Below are positions 50,561 through 59,872 of a stretch of DNA of 64,000 nucleotides, piece after piece (position 1 is the stretch's first letter; each line of letters opens with the position of its first letter). The notes beneath the pieces were generated by a model. The model ran no database searches and was not told where the DNA came from. It was given only the letters and a program-made list of their open reading frames with translations. The stretch lies in NCBI GenBank assembly GCA_016281125.1, contig JAEEIA010000063.1, positions 49,896 through 113,895 of the forward strand. Reading direction: 5' to 3'. Origin of the DNA: Oscillospiraceae bacterium (GTDB taxonomy: Bacteria; Bacillota; Clostridia; Oscillospirales; Ruminococcaceae). The translations under genes and the position numbers were made by a program.

Positions 50561-52636
50561 GTGGAGAAGTTCAGGGACACGTCGCTCTCTGCACAGGAGC
50601 GTGCAGAGGCACTGACGGACCTTCTGACGATTGAGGAGCAGGCTTCACAGCTGCTCTATGATGCGCCCGCGATCCCGCGGCTCGGGATTCCGGCGTACAA
50701 CTGGTGGAATGAGTGCCTGCACGGTCTGGCAAGATCCGGCATCGCTACCATGTTCCCGCAGGCAATCGGCCTGGCGGCTATGTTCGATACCGAAGCGCAT
50801 CAGAAGACCGGCGACATCATTGCGACGGAAACACGCGCAAAGTTCAATCAGATCTCAAAGCACGGCGACCGCGACATCTATAAAGGACTGACGCACTGGA
50901 CGCCGAATATCAATATCTTCCGTGATCCGCGCTGGGGCAGAGGACAGGAAACCTACGGCGAGGATCCGTACCTGACCGGTGAGCTCGGCAAGGCCTTTGT
51001 GAAGGGCCTTCAGGGTGACGGCAAGGTGATGAAAACCGCTGCCTGCGCAAAGCACTTTGCAGGCCACAGCGGTCCGGAGGCACTCCGCCATGCGTTCGAT
51101 GCCAAGGTATCGGCAAAGGACATGGAGGAAACCTATCTTCCGGCATTCAAGGAGCTTGTCCAGGCAGGCGTGGAATCCGTGATGGGCGCGTACAATCGCC
51201 TGAATACGGAAGGCTGCTGCGCAAGCGACTTCCTGCAGGGAAAGCTGAAGGAATGGGGCTTCAACGGCCACTTCGTTTCGGATTTCCGTGCGCTGGAGGA
51301 TTTTGATTCCAATCATAAGCTGACTGCTTCGCAGGAGGAAACTGCGGCCGTTGCAATCGCCAAGGGCTGCGACCTCAATGCGGGCTTTGTCTATGAGAAA
51401 CTGCCGGAGGTCTATAAAGCCGGCAAGGCCAGTGCGGAGGACATCCGCAGAGCCTGCATCCATGTGATGCGCACCAGAATCCGCCTCGGTATGTTCGACG
51501 ATCACACGGAATTCGATGAGATCCCGTATACCGCGCTGGCGTGTGAGGCGCATAAGGCGCACGCACTGATGTGCTCCGAAAAGTGCATGGTGCTGCTGAA
51601 AAACAACGGCATTCTGCCGCTGGATGCTTCGAAGTATCAGACCATCGGCGTGATCGGCCCGAACGCGAACAGCCGCGTGGCGCTGGAAGGCAATTACTGC
51701 GGCCTGGCTGACCGGTACATCACGTTCCTGGAGGGTATTCAGGATGCGTTCCCGGGCAGAGTCCTCACCTCTGAGGGCTGCCATCTTTATAAAGACCGCA
51801 CATCCGGGCTCGCAAGAGCCGACGACCGTCTGGCGGAAGCAGAGGTCGTGGCGGAGAACTCCGACCTCGTGATTCTCTGCGTCGGTCTGGATGCGTTCAT
51901 TGAGGGCGAGGAAGGCGACGCGGGCAACGAGTTTGCTTCGGGCGACAAGATCGACCTCAGACTGCCGGAGCCTCAGCGCAAGCTGGTCGCAAAGGTCATG
52001 GAAAAGGGCAAGCCGGTGATCATCGTCACCGCGGCGGGCTCTGCAATGAATATGGAAGCGGACTGCGATGCCATTATTCATGCGTGGTATCCCGGACAGT
52101 TCGGCGGACTGGCGCTTGCGAATATTCTGTTTGGCAAGGTTTCGCCGTCGGGCAAGCTGCCTGTCACGTTCTATGAGAGTGCGGACAAGCTCCCTGCGTT
52201 TGAGGATTATTCCATGGCGGGCAGAACCTACCGCTATACGCAGGACAATGTGCTCTATCCGTTCGGCTACGGCCTGACCTATTCCAGGACAAAGTGCAGC
52301 GATCTGAAAGCGGACGGAAAGTCTGCAACCGTTACGATTACCAATGTCGGCAAAGTCGATACAGACGATGTCGTACAGTTCTATATCAAGGGCGACAGTG
52401 CAGCGGATACCCCGAACCCGAAGCTCTGCGGATTTGCAAGAGTTTCGCTGAAAGCCGGGGAGAGCAGAACTGTTACGGTCGCACTCCCGCAGAGCGCATT
52501 TGAAACGGTCGATGACGCGGGCGTCAGAGCCGTGCGCAGCAGCGTGTTCACGCTCTATGCGGGCACCTGTCAGCCGGATGCACGCAGCGAATCCCTGACG
52601 GGAACCAAAACACTCAGTACAGAAATCCATCTGTAA
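50561..52636 (+). CDS. GH3 beta-xylosidase (cytosolic)
   Basis: 691 aa, GTG start with GGAGGAG. No signal peptide. The N-terminal GH3 barrel has [14 protein letters not shown] and [12 protein letters not shown], typical of xylan beta-1,4-xylosidases, [23 protein letters not shown] and the nucleophile Asp241 in HFVSDFRAL. The (alpha/beta)6 domain and a fibronectin-like C-terminal domain follow. It removes xylose from the non-reducing end of xylo-oligosaccharides after import; an alpha-arabinosidase side activity is possible. The next gene is xylose isomerase, which supports xylose as the product. Confidence 0.93.
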   Translation: MEKFRDTSLSAQERAEALTDLLTIEEQASQLLYDAPAIPRLGIPAYNWWNECLHGLARSGIATMFPQAIGLAAMFDTEAHQKTGDIIATETRAKFNQISKHGDRDIYKGLTHWTPNINIFRDPRWGRGQETYGEDPYLTGELGKAFVKGLQGDGKVMKTAACAKHFAGHSGPEALRHAFDAKVSAKDMEETYLPAFKELVQAGVESVMGAYNRLNTEGCCASDFLQGKLKEWGFNGHFVSDFRALEDFDSNHKLTASQEETAAVAIAKGCDLNAGFVYEKLPEVYKAGKASAEDIRRACIHVMRTRIRLGMFDDHTEFDEIPYTALACEAHKAHALMCSEKCMVLLKNNGILPLDASKYQTIGVIGPNANSRVALEGNYCGLADRYITFLEGIQDAFPGRVLTSEGCHLYKDRTSGLARADDRLAEAEVVAENSDLVILCVGLDAFIEGEEGDAGNEFASGDKIDLRLPEPQRKLVAKVMEKGKPVIIVTAAGSAMNMEADCDAIIHAWYPGQFGGLALANILFGKVSPSGKLPVTFYESADKLPAFEDYSMAGRTYRYTQDNVLYPFGYGLTYSRTKCSDLKADGKSATVTITNVGKVDTDDVVQFYIKGDSAADTPNPKLCGFARVSLKAGESRTVTVALPQSAFETVDDAGVRAVRSSVFTLYAGTCQPDARSESLTGTKTLSTEIHL

Positions 52637-52658
52637 TTATTTCACGGAGGTTTTATCT

Positions 52659-53981
52659 ATGAAGGAATATTTCAGCAACATCGGAAAGATCAAGTACGAG
52701 GGCAAGGACAGCACCAATCCGCTGGCGTTCAAGTACTATGATCCGGATCGTATCATCGACGGCAAGCCGATGCGTGAGCATCTGAAGTTTGCACTGTCCT
52801 GGTGGCACACCATGGGCGGCGACGGCACCGATATGTTCGGCTGCGGCACCGCTGACAAGTCCTGGGGCGAAACTGACCGCGAGGCACGCGCAATCGCAAA
52901 GGTGGATGCTGCGTTTGAGATCATGGATAAGCTCTCCATTGACTACTACTGCTTCCATGACCGCGATCTGTCGCCGGAGTATGCAAATCTCGGCGAGTCC
53001 AATGAAAAGCTGAAGGTCGTTGTCGATTACCTTGAGAAGAAGCAGAAGGAAACCGGCAAGAAGCTGCTGTGGGGTACCGCAAAGTGCTTCGATCATCCGC
53101 GCTATATGCACGGCGCCGGCACTTCTCCGTCCGCTGACGTGTTTGCTTATGCAGCAGCACAGATCAAGTCTGCGATTGACGCGACGGTGCAGCTGGGCGG
53201 CAAGGGCTATGTGTTCTGGGGCGGCCGTGAGGGCTACGAAACCTTGCTGAACACTGATATGGGTCTTGAGCTCGACAACATGGCACGTCTGATGAAGATG
53301 GCTGTCGAGTATGCAAGAAGCATCGGCTATACCGGCGATTTCTACATCGAGCCGAAGCCGAAGGAGCCGACCAAGCATCAGTATGATTTCGATACCGCAA
53401 CCGTTCTGGGCTTCCTCAGAAAGTACGGTCTTGATAAGGATTTCAAGATGAACATTGAGGCAAACCATGCAACGCTTGCACAGCATACCTTCCAGCATGA
53501 GCTGAATGTTGCCCGCACCAACGGCGTGTTCGGTTCCATCGACGCGAACCAGGGCGACCCGCTCCTCGGCTGGGATACCGACCAGTTCCCGACCAATGTA
53601 TATGACACCACCATGTGCATGTACGAGGTCATCAAGGCAGGCGGCTTCACGAACGGCGGTCTGAACTTTGACGCGAAGGCACGCAGAGGCTCCTTCACAC
53701 CGGAGGACATCTTCTACTCCTATATCGCAGGTATGGACGCATTCGCACTCGGCTTCCTGGCAGCACGCAAGCTGCTGGAGGACGGCAGAATCGAAAAGTT
53801 CATCGAGGACAGATATGCTTCGTGGAAGACCGGCATCGGCGCTGACATCATCGCCGGTAAGGCAGACTTCCGCAGCCTTGAAAAGTATGCACTTGAGAAG
53901 GGCGAGGTCACGGATTCCCTCACCAGCGGCAGACAGGAAATGCTCGAATCCATCATCAACAACGTTCTGTTTACTCTGTAA
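52659..53981 (+). CDS. xylA: Xylose isomerase
   Basis: 440 aa, start ATG with ACGGAGG. Turns D-xylose into D-xylulose in the cytosol, using two divalent metals. Catalytic His in YYCFHDRDL, metal ligands in [13 protein letters not shown] and IEANHATLA, and [17 protein letters not shown]. Length and layout match the class II enzymes. Codon use is strongly biased to preferred codons. No xylulokinase gene is in the window. Confidence 0.98.
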   Translation: MKEYFSNIGKIKYEGKDSTNPLAFKYYDPDRIIDGKPMREHLKFALSWWHTMGGDGTDMFGCGTADKSWGETDREARAIAKVDAAFEIMDKLSIDYYCFHDRDLSPEYANLGESNEKLKVVVDYLEKKQKETGKKLLWGTAKCFDHPRYMHGAGTSPSADVFAYAAAQIKSAIDATVQLGGKGYVFWGGREGYETLLNTDMGLELDNMARLMKMAVEYARSIGYTGDFYIEPKPKEPTKHQYDFDTATVLGFLRKYGLDKDFKMNIEANHATLAQHTFQHELNVARTNGVFGSIDANQGDPLLGWDTDQFPTNVYDTTMCMYEVIKAGGFTNGGLNFDAKARRGSFTPEDIFYSYIAGMDAFALGFLAARKLLEDGRIEKFIEDRYASWKTGIGADIIAGKADFRSLEKYALEKGEVTDSLTSGRQEMLESIINNVLFTL

Positions 53982-54006
53982 ATCAGAACGCCTTAACACG
54001 GTTTCA

Positions 54007-54028
54007 TTCGCTGACCTGACACAGCGAA
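54007..54028 (+). other. Small hairpin between xylA and the binding protein gene
   Basis: TTCGCTG-acctgaca-CAGCGAA: 7-bp stem, no U-run, 40 nt before the next ATG. It may mark an mRNA processing or stabilising site. Confidence 0.4.
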
Positions 54029-54068
54029 GGAAATAAAATCAAATCGTATTTAATAGGAGGATTTTGTT

Positions 54069-55472
54069 ATGAAAAAGGCACTTTCATTGCTCGCAGCACT
54101 CAGCTTGATGGCGTCGTTCACCGCTTGCGGTACCGACAAGCCTGCTGACACCCCGGCTTCCACTCCGGATTCCCAGGCAGAGGTTGAGTCCAGCACCGAG
54201 GAGTCTTCTGAGACCCCTCCGTCCGGCGATAAGAGAGAGCTCAAGGTCTGGGCTTTCACCACTGAGGTTCCGGGCATGGTCACCAAGTACATGGAGCTGA
54301 ATCCTGATTTCGCAGCTCAGTACGAGATGAAGGAATCCGTTATCGCTACCACCGACGGTGCATATCAGCCGGCTCTGGATGCTGCTCTGGCAGGCGACGA
54401 AGTCGATATGTATGCTGCTGAGGCTGCCTTCATTCTGAAGTATTCTCAGGGCGAAGCTGCAAAGTATGCTGCTCCGTACGAGGATCTGGGCATTGATGTT
54501 GATGCAAAGATCAAGGAAGCTGAGATCGCACAGTACACTGTCGATATCGGTACCAATCCTGACGGCAAGGTTGTCGGTCTGGGCTACCAGGCAACCGGCG
54601 GTGCTTTCATCTACCGTCGTTCCATCGCAAAGGACGTTTTCGGCACGGATGATCCGGCAAAGATCAAGGAAGAAGTCGGTCCGGGCTGGGACAAGTTCTT
54701 TGAGGCAGCTGCAAAGCTGAAGGAAAAAGGCTACGGCATCGTTTCCGGTGACGGCGATATCTGGCACGCAATCGAGAACAGCTCCGATACGGGCTGGGTT
54801 GTCGATGACAAGCTGCACATTGATCCGAAGCGTGAAGAGTTCCTCGATCTCTCCAAGAAGCTGATGGACAATGATTATCACAATGATACCCAGGACTGGC
54901 AGGAAGGCTGGTTCGCTGATATGGCTGGCACGGGCAAGAAGGGCATCCTCGGCTTCTTCGGTCCGGCATGGCTGATCAACTACACTCTGAAGGACAACTG
55001 CGGCGACACATTCGGCGACTGGGCAGTCTGCGAGCCTCCGGTTGGCTTCTTCTGGGGCGGCACATGGGTCCTCGGCGCTAAGTCTTCCGAGAACAAGGAA
55101 GCTGTCGGCGACATCATCGAGTGGATCACCCTCGATACTTCTGAGACCGGCCTCCAGTACATGTGGGCAAACGGCACCTTCGCACCGAACGAAGACGGCA
55201 CTCCGGGCACCAAGGACTGCGTCGCTTCCGGCGTTGTCATGGCAAAGTCCGACGGTAAGGTCGACATCCTCGGCGGCCAGAACATGTTCGACGTGTTCGT
55301 TCCGGCAAACCAGTTCGCAAACGGTAAGAACCTCACTCCGTACGATGAGGACATCAACACCGCATGGCGTGATCAGGTTCGTCAGTACACCTCCGGCCAG
55401 AAGACCAGAGATGCTGCGATCGATGACTTCAAGCAGGCTGTCTCCGACAAGCTCGCTATTGATGCAGAGTAA
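54069..55472 (+). CDS. ABC transporter sugar-binding lipoprotein
   Basis: 467 aa, start ATG with TAGGAGG. Lipobox SFTAC, an acidic Ser/Pro linker, then a type 1 (UgpB/MalE-like) solute-binding domain (about 55-460: KVWAFTTEVPGMVTKYMELNP, YAAEAAFILKYSQ). It captures sugars outside the cell and hands them to the permeases encoded next. From its place after GH3 and xylA, xylo-oligosaccharides are the likely ligand. Codon bias is very strong, so expression is likely high. Confidence 0.93.
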   Translation: MKKALSLLAALSLMASFTACGTDKPADTPASTPDSQAEVESSTEESSETPPSGDKRELKVWAFTTEVPGMVTKYMELNPDFAAQYEMKESVIATTDGAYQPALDAALAGDEVDMYAAEAAFILKYSQGEAAKYAAPYEDLGIDVDAKIKEAEIAQYTVDIGTNPDGKVVGLGYQATGGAFIYRRSIAKDVFGTDDPAKIKEEVGPGWDKFFEAAAKLKEKGYGIVSGDGDIWHAIENSSDTGWVVDDKLHIDPKREEFLDLSKKLMDNDYHNDTQDWQEGWFADMAGTGKKGILGFFGPAWLINYTLKDNCGDTFGDWAVCEPPVGFFWGGTWVLGAKSSENKEAVGDIIEWITLDTSETGLQYMWANGTFAPNEDGTPGTKDCVASGVVMAKSDGKVDILGGQNMFDVFVPANQFANGKNLTPYDEDINTAWRDQVRQYTSGQKTRDAAIDDFKQAVSDKLAIDAE

Positions 55473-55506
55473 TACTCTGTAACCCCAAGAGAAATCTGCT
55501 GCGTAA

Positions 55507-55538
55507 GGGAGCAGGCAGGATCTATGCTGTCTGCTCCC
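55507..55538 (+). other. Stable hairpin between binding protein and permease genes
   Basis: A 12-bp stem GGGAGCAGGCAG/CTGTCTGCTCCC with an 8-nt loop and no U-run. Such intercistronic hairpins usually protect the binding-protein message, so more binding protein than permease is made; a partial terminator is the other option. Confidence 0.6.
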
Positions 55539-55566
55539 TGACAGCAAATGAGAGGAGGCGTTTTCT

Positions 55567-56559
55567 TTGAAGTCGGCACAAAGTCGGATTAAAAGCATCT
55601 CGAATGCGAAATACGGCTATTTGTTCATCATCCCGTTCGTGGTCGTGTATCTGATCTTCCACCTGTATCCGACGATCTATACGATGGTTCTCGGATTCAC
55701 GGATTGTAAAGGTCTGAATAACACGAACTGGCACCTGCTGAAGGGCAATATCTTCACCAACTTCCAGCAGATCCTCCAGAACAAGTCTTTCCAGACTTCT
55801 GTTAAGAACACGATCGTAATCTGGATCATGAACTTTATTCCGCAGATCTCGCTTGCGATGCTTCTGACTGCTTGGTTCACTGCAAGACGCATCACTGTAA
55901 AGGGTCAGGGTATTTTCAAGGTGATCTTTTACATGCCGAATATTATTACGGCGGCAACGATTGCAATTCTGTTCCACGCACTTTTCAGCTACCCGACAGG
56001 TCCTGTCAATGACTTGCTTCAGAGATTGAATCTTCGGGACGGCTCTTACAACTTCTTTATCAGCAAACCGGCCTCGAAGCTCATTGTTGCCTTCATCCAG
56101 TTCTGGACATGGTACGGCTATACAATGATCATCCTCATCTCGGGCGTGTTGGGCATTAGCCCGGATATCTATGAGGCAGCTGATATCGACGGCGCAAACG
56201 GCGTTCAGATCTTCTTCAAGATCACGATTCCGAACCTGAAGACGATTCTGCTGTATACGCTTGTCACCTCCCTGATCGGCGGTCTGAACATGTTCGATAT
56301 TCCGAAACTGTATCTGAACGGCGGTCCGGATAACTCTACCAAAACGGCATCTGTGTTCATTTATGAACAGGCTTTCTCCGGAAAGTATCTTTATAACCGT
56401 GCATCGGCTGCAAGTATGCTGATGTTCATAGTCATCGCGATCTGCTCTGCAATTCTGTTCTATCTCATGCGTGATAAGGACGCCGCAGCGCTTGCGAAAC
56501 TGAAAAAGCAGGAACGTAAAGCTGCTGCAAAGCGTGCAAGCACGCAAACATGGAGATAA
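55567..56559 (+). CDS. ABC transporter permease (MalF/UgpA-like)
   Basis: 330 aa, TTG start after GAGGAGG. About six membrane segments; the EAA loop region reads YEAADIDGANGVQIFFKITIPNLK, which contacts the ATPase. It forms half of the sugar importer. The next permease starts 12 nt later. The basic C-terminal end (KLKKQERKAAAKRASTQTWR) is cytosolic. Confidence 0.94.
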   Translation: MKSAQSRIKSISNAKYGYLFIIPFVVVYLIFHLYPTIYTMVLGFTDCKGLNNTNWHLLKGNIFTNFQQILQNKSFQTSVKNTIVIWIMNFIPQISLAMLLTAWFTARRITVKGQGIFKVIFYMPNIITAATIAILFHALFSYPTGPVNDLLQRLNLRDGSYNFFISKPASKLIVAFIQFWTWYGYTMIILISGVLGISPDIYEAADIDGANGVQIFFKITIPNLKTILLYTLVTSLIGGLNMFDIPKLYLNGGPDNSTKTASVFIYEQAFSGKYLYNRASAASMLMFIVIAICSAILFYLMRDKDAAALAKLKKQERKAAAKRASTQTWR

Positions 56560-56571
56560 GGGGGTATTGTG

Positions 56572-57444
56572 ATGAGTAAAACGAGTTACGATGAGCCGAA
56601 GTCGGCAAAAGGCCCCGCATATTACGGTTATAAGGCATTTCAGTACATTTTTCTGATTTTCCTTGCGATCATGAGCTTACTTCCGTTTGTCATCATGATC
56701 ATCAATGCAACGAGAAGCAGAAGCCAGATTGAGTCCCACGCGATCTCGCTGATTCCGGGTAAGAATCTGCTGGTCAACTGGAAGGTCTTCAACGGTAAGT
56801 CCTTCAATGTTACCACCGGTTTCCTCAACTCGGTCATCGTTTCGACCGGTGCGACGTTCTGCTCCGTGTACTTCTCGACCATGACAGCATTCGCAATCGT
56901 TGCGTATGACTGGAAATTCAAGAAACCGTTTTTCACGTTCATTATGTGTGTTCTGATGATTCCGCCACAAGTCACGTCGATCGGTATGTATCAGTTTATG
57001 TACAGCATCGGCATGACGAACAAGCTGCTTGCTCTGATCATTCCGGCGGTCGCGGCGCCTGCTACTGTATTCTTTATGAGACAATACATGGCCGGTGCGC
57101 TTCCGATGGAGATTCTGCAATCTGCGCGTATTGACGGTGCGGGCGAGTTCCGTATTTACAATCAGATCGCACTCCCGATGATGAAGCCGGCTATGGCGAC
57201 GCAGGCGATCTTCGCTTTCGTTTCCAGCTGGAACAACCTGTTCCTCCCGCTGATCCTTCTGACCGACAAGAAGAAATTCACGATGCCGATCATGGTCAGC
57301 CAGCTGAACGGCGACATCTACAAGACTGAGTACGGTGCAGTCTATCTTGGACTGACGCTCACCGTTCTCCCTCTCTTCGTCATCTATTTCCTGTTGTCAA
57401 AATACATCATCGCCGGTGTTGCACTTGGCGGTGTTAAGGAGTAA
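56572..57444 (+). CDS. ABC transporter permease (MalG/UgpE-like)
   Basis: The ATG at 56572, 7 nt after AAGGGGG, is preferred over the GTG at 56569; 290 aa. Six membrane segments, EAA loop QSARIDGAGEFRIYNQIALPMMKP, ending GVALGGVKE as usual. The window has no ATPase gene for this importer; in Firmicutes a shared MsmK-type ATPase encoded elsewhere usually serves several sugar importers. Confidence 0.94.
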   Translation: MSKTSYDEPKSAKGPAYYGYKAFQYIFLIFLAIMSLLPFVIMIINATRSRSQIESHAISLIPGKNLLVNWKVFNGKSFNVTTGFLNSVIVSTGATFCSVYFSTMTAFAIVAYDWKFKKPFFTFIMCVLMIPPQVTSIGMYQFMYSIGMTNKLLALIIPAVAAPATVFFMRQYMAGALPMEILQSARIDGAGEFRIYNQIALPMMKPAMATQAIFAFVSSWNNLFLPLILLTDKKKFTMPIMVSQLNGDIYKTEYGAVYLGLTLTVLPLFVIYFLLSKYIIAGVALGGVKE

Positions 57445-57493
57445 TCCTCCTTCACTCCTTTTTTGGCAATCGGAGCATTCGGTTTCGACCGAA

Positions 57494-57538
57494 GTACCCC
57501 TGACCGGAAGCTGCGCCGGTCAGGGGTACAATGTTTTT
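57494..57538 (+). terminator. Terminator of the xylan-use operon
   Basis: A perfect 14-bp stem GTACCCCTGACCGG/CCGGTCAGGGGTAC, then AATGTTTTT. Confidence 0.9.
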
Positions 57539-57558
57539 AAGTGTGAAATGTAAATATG

Positions 57559-57593
57559 AAATCCCGCAGGTGTGCTGACCTGCGGGATTTTTG
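57559..57593. terminator. Second terminator, likely for the minus-strand lipoprotein
   Basis: A perfect 13-bp stem AAATCCCGCAGGT/ACCTGCGGGATTT. T-rich sequence follows on both strands. Confidence 0.8.
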
Positions 57594-57602
57594 AATATCA
57601 GT

Positions 57603-58676
57603 TTATTTCTCCGGTTCAAGGATGACGGCGCGGGCAGAATCTGTTTTGGGCTTTCCGTCGCGGCCGCTGATGAACACCGAGAATTCCTCGTATTCACCGG
57701 CATTGTCCGTGATCTTGATCATCTGGTCTGTCATGACCTCACTGCGGTTGCAGCGCAGCAGGAACGGTGCGCCTGTATAGCTGCTGTAAATTCTGCCGAG
57801 CATCTTGTTGTTGTCATCGTATGCATTCACGACAACATGTGCATCTTCATCGCGCGGGATGATCAGATACAGCTCGCTGCCGCCGTTGGTTTCTGCGTAG
57901 TTTTCCTCCGGCATGTTTGCAATGTACGGGTACAGATCCACGTAGCCTTCCAGCGAGAAGTATTCTCTGTATGCGGCATTGATCGGGGAGTACGCGCCCA
58001 TGACCCCCGGATTGCCGAGGTAGATGATGCCGCAGCTTGCGTCCTTCGGGAGCAGATTGCGTTCCGGCACATTCGGCCGCCACTGCGCTTTGGGCTTCTC
58101 GGTCAGATCAACTTCCTCTTCCAGGAAATTCTTTCCCTTTCCGGTCTGTTTGCTGACATAGTACCATTCTGCCGTCGAGGTGTGGCCGTCAATCAGGTCA
58201 TAGAGGTGGAGCGTGACCGTGTCGCCCTCGACCTTGTCTACGTCGATGAACTGCGGGATCCAGTTGTGACGAGAGCTGTAATACTGCATGGCGAGATACT
58301 GGAGATCGTCCTCGTCGTAGCGCGGAGGCGGGGCTTCGGTCGTGGTGGTTTCTGCGGCTTCGGTGGATTCCGGTTCGGCGGTTGTGACCGCAGCTTTCGT
58401 GGTATTCGGTGCCTTGGTCGTATCGGCTTTGGTTTCGGTTGTGGTTTCGGATTCCTTCGGTGCGGTTGTTTTCTTCTGTTTCAGCGTGATCGTCGCTTCT
58501 GTTTCGGCTGCTGATTCTGTCGTGATGTCCGCGTCGGCGGTGGTTTCTGCTGCGGTCATCGCGTCCGTGAGCAGATATTCGGAGTTTTGTGCCGGATTCT
58601 CATTCGGCGTGCAGCCGCTGAGCATGCCTGCTGCACAGACGGCCAGGCAGATCATGGAAAGACGGTTCTGTTTCAT
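57603..58676 (-). CDS. Thr/Glu-rich lipoprotein, function unknown
   Basis: 357 aa, start ATG with AAAGGAG. Lipobox MLSGC, a Thr/Glu/Ala-rich linker to about 118, then a globular domain of about 235 residues (YLAMQYYSSRHNWIPQFIDVDKVEGDTVTLHLYDLIDG...STAEWYYVSKQTGKG). The domain start, which joins DGHTSTAEWY to a linker, recalls parts found at the end of other Ruminococcus exported lipoproteins; I have no family name. It would sit on the outer face of the membrane. Single gene, own promoter and terminator. Confidence 0.78.
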   Translation of the reverse strand: MKQNRLSMICLAVCAAGMLSGCTPNENPAQNSEYLLTDAMTAAETTADADITTESAAETEATITLKQKKTTAPKESETTTETKADTTKAPNTTKAAVTTAEPESTEAAETTTTEAPPPRYDEDDLQYLAMQYYSSRHNWIPQFIDVDKVEGDTVTLHLYDLIDGHTSTAEWYYVSKQTGKGKNFLEEEVDLTEKPKAQWRPNVPERNLLPKDASCGIIYLGNPGVMGAYSPINAAYREYFSLEGYVDLYPYIANMPEENYAETNGGSELYLIIPRDEDAHVVVNAYDDNNKMLGRIYSSYTGAPFLLRCNRSEVMTDQMIKITDNAGEYEEFSVFISGRDGKPKTDSARAVILEPEK

Positions 58677-58732
58677 TATTCTTCTCCTTTGCTACATCAG
58701 ATGCAGTGTGCATCCGGATCGTTTACATGGAT

Positions 58733-58761
58733 ATTATAACATATGCGGTGCATTCTGGCAA
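58733..58761 (-). promoter_or_regulatory. Promoter of the Thr/Glu-rich lipoprotein gene
   Basis: On the minus strand TTGCCA, a 17-bp spacer, then TATAAT (complement of 58733-58738). Confidence 0.72.
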
Positions 58762-58836
58762 TGTCGGTACGTGCGCCTGCGCAGTAGAATTTTGCAGGAA
58801 TAATTCGTCGCGTTTTGTCGTATTTTGCTAAATGCA

Positions 58837-58900
58837 GGATCTCCGATGGATTGATAATGGGACAAAGCCCTTCACTTTGCATCCGCCGGAGGCACTTCTT
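58837..58900 (+). repeat. Degenerate interspersed repeat, copy F
   Basis: The left end GGATCTCCGATGGATTGATAATGGGAC is present, but the usual right end is missing. Instead it ends in TCCGCCGGAGGCACTTC, the reverse complement of the left part of copy C. It thus looks like two left ends facing each other. Confidence 0.5.
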
Positions 58901-58910
58901 ATACAGACGA

Positions 58911-58936
58911 AGGCGCTGACGAATCTGTCAGCGCCT
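58911..58936 (-). terminator. Hairpin after the TetR gene
   Basis: A perfect 10-bp stem AGGCGCTGAC/GTCAGCGCCT with a 6-nt loop. The U-run is weak (TCGTCTG on the minus strand). Confidence 0.5.
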
Positions 58937-58972
58937 GTTCCATACGAATTTCATTTTCTATGCGGTGCAGCG

Positions 58973-59518
58973 TTAAATACTGCGGACGTCGCGGAGCAGA
59001 GAGGCGAGCATGGAATAATGCAGCGCGGCCAACCGCTCCGGCGGGGTGCGGTATCCGCAGTGCGCCCATGAGATTACGGTGCCGATGCAGCCGTTGACAT
59101 AAAACAGCACCGCCAGCTCCTGCGTTTCGGAGAGCTTTCCGCCGCCGAGGCTTTCCTGTACGCGCGCGCGGATGCGGTCAGCCTCCTGCTGGAAGATGAA
59201 CTTCGGCAGCAGTGCGTTCATCTCGTCGTTATAAAGCCGCTTGTAAAACAGCTGATGCCCCCGGATCGTTTCCAGATACGCGGTCAGCTGCGCCGCGGAG
59301 TAGTTTCCGCCGAACTGCGCAAGCGCCGTGTCCCAGTCGCGGAACAGCATCCACTGCGCAAGATCGTACTTATCCTTGAAATGATAGTAAAAGGTCTGCC
59401 GTTCGGCTCCGCACTGCTGGCAGAGCGCCGTGATGCTGACCTTCTGCATCGGCGTTGTTTTCAGCAGCTCATCCAATGCCTGCGCAAGCATGGTTTTTGT
59501 TGCATCACGAATCCCCAT
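58973..59518 (-). CDS. TetR-family transcription regulator
   Basis: The ATG at 59518, 6 nt after AAGAGG, is preferred over the TTG at 59524; 181 aa. Helix-turn-helix (about 15-50: MQKVSITALCQQCGAERQTFYYHFKDKYDLAQW) and a helical ligand-binding part, with the FYKRLYND block and length of the DhaS/TetR_C-type regulators. The ligand is unknown. It is divergent from the CE15 operon and its leader, so that is a possible target, but the two promoters are separate. Confidence 0.88.
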   Translation of the reverse strand: MGIRDATKTMLAQALDELLKTTPMQKVSITALCQQCGAERQTFYYHFKDKYDLAQWMLFRDWDTALAQFGGNYSAAQLTAYLETIRGHQLFYKRLYNDEMNALLPKFIFQQEADRIRARVQESLGGGKLSETQELAVLFYVNGCIGTVISWAHCGYRTPPERLAALHYSMLASLLRDVRSI

Positions 59519-59562
59519 GGTCAACCTCTTCTCTGTTATTGTTATTCATTCTCTATATTTTT

Positions 59563-59591
59563 AGTATAACATATCTTCACTTTGTTGTCAA
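59563..59591 (-). promoter_or_regulatory. Promoter of the TetR gene
   Basis: On the minus strand TTGACA, a 17-bp spacer, TATACT (complement of 59563-59568). Confidence 0.82.
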
Positions 59592-59626
59592 TGTATAAAA
59601 ACTAGACAGTTTATGCTTTTTGTATG

Positions 59627-59655
59627 GTGACAACGCCCCGGAACCATGCTATAAT
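59627..59655 (+). promoter_or_regulatory. Promoter of the CE15 leader and operon
   Basis: GTGACA at 59627-59632, a 17-bp spacer, TATAAT at 59650-59655. Transcription would start about 59662, some 310-330 nt before the CE15 start codon. Confidence 0.72.
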
Positions 59656-59672
59656 ATATTTGTATTGGGAAG

Positions 59673-59872
59673 TATGGACTGCCGGTGACGGCAGCATATA
59701 GACTTATGGTAAAATAGAAAGATACAGGCAAAGATAGAAATTGTATTTGGGGGATCATACTGGAAACACGCTTGTGCAAAGCAGTGTGGTCTTGTTGTCT
59801 GTATCTTTTTTCATGGATATGATAAAGAACGTCAGCGGCCTTTCTGTGTATGCACGGAAAGGCTGCTTTTTT
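59673..59872 (+). ncRNA. Structured 5' leader with an intrinsic terminator (riboswitch-like)
   Basis: Hairpin 1: TATG-ga-CTGCCG-GTGA-CGGCAG-CATA (59673-59698), closed by a GNRA loop. Hairpin 2: a 10-bp stem AAAGATACAG/CTGTATCTTT (59718-59727 with 59799-59808) enclosing GATCATACTG/CAGTGTGGTC (59753-59762 with 59782-59791) with an inner CAC/GTG. Hairpin 3: a 15-bp stem (59834-59848 with 59853-59867) followed by TTTTT, a clear terminator. A terminator about 100 nt before the gene in its own leader suggests controlled readthrough. I match no known riboswitch by eye. Confidence 0.6.

Noticed and set aside
54069-57444. Horizontal transfer of the ABC transporter genes from their different codon use
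   Set aside because: The bias is toward the same preferred codons as in rplJ, rplL and xylA, so high expression explains it better.
2964-58900. CRISPR array from the repeats
   Set aside because: The repeats are far apart, of unequal length and palindromic, with no regular spacers or cas genes.
59700-59810. Match to c-di-GMP, ZTP, fluoride or TPP riboswitch
   Set aside because: Some phrases (ACTGGAAACA, GCAAAG) recall parts of known classes, but the required partner motifs and order are missing.
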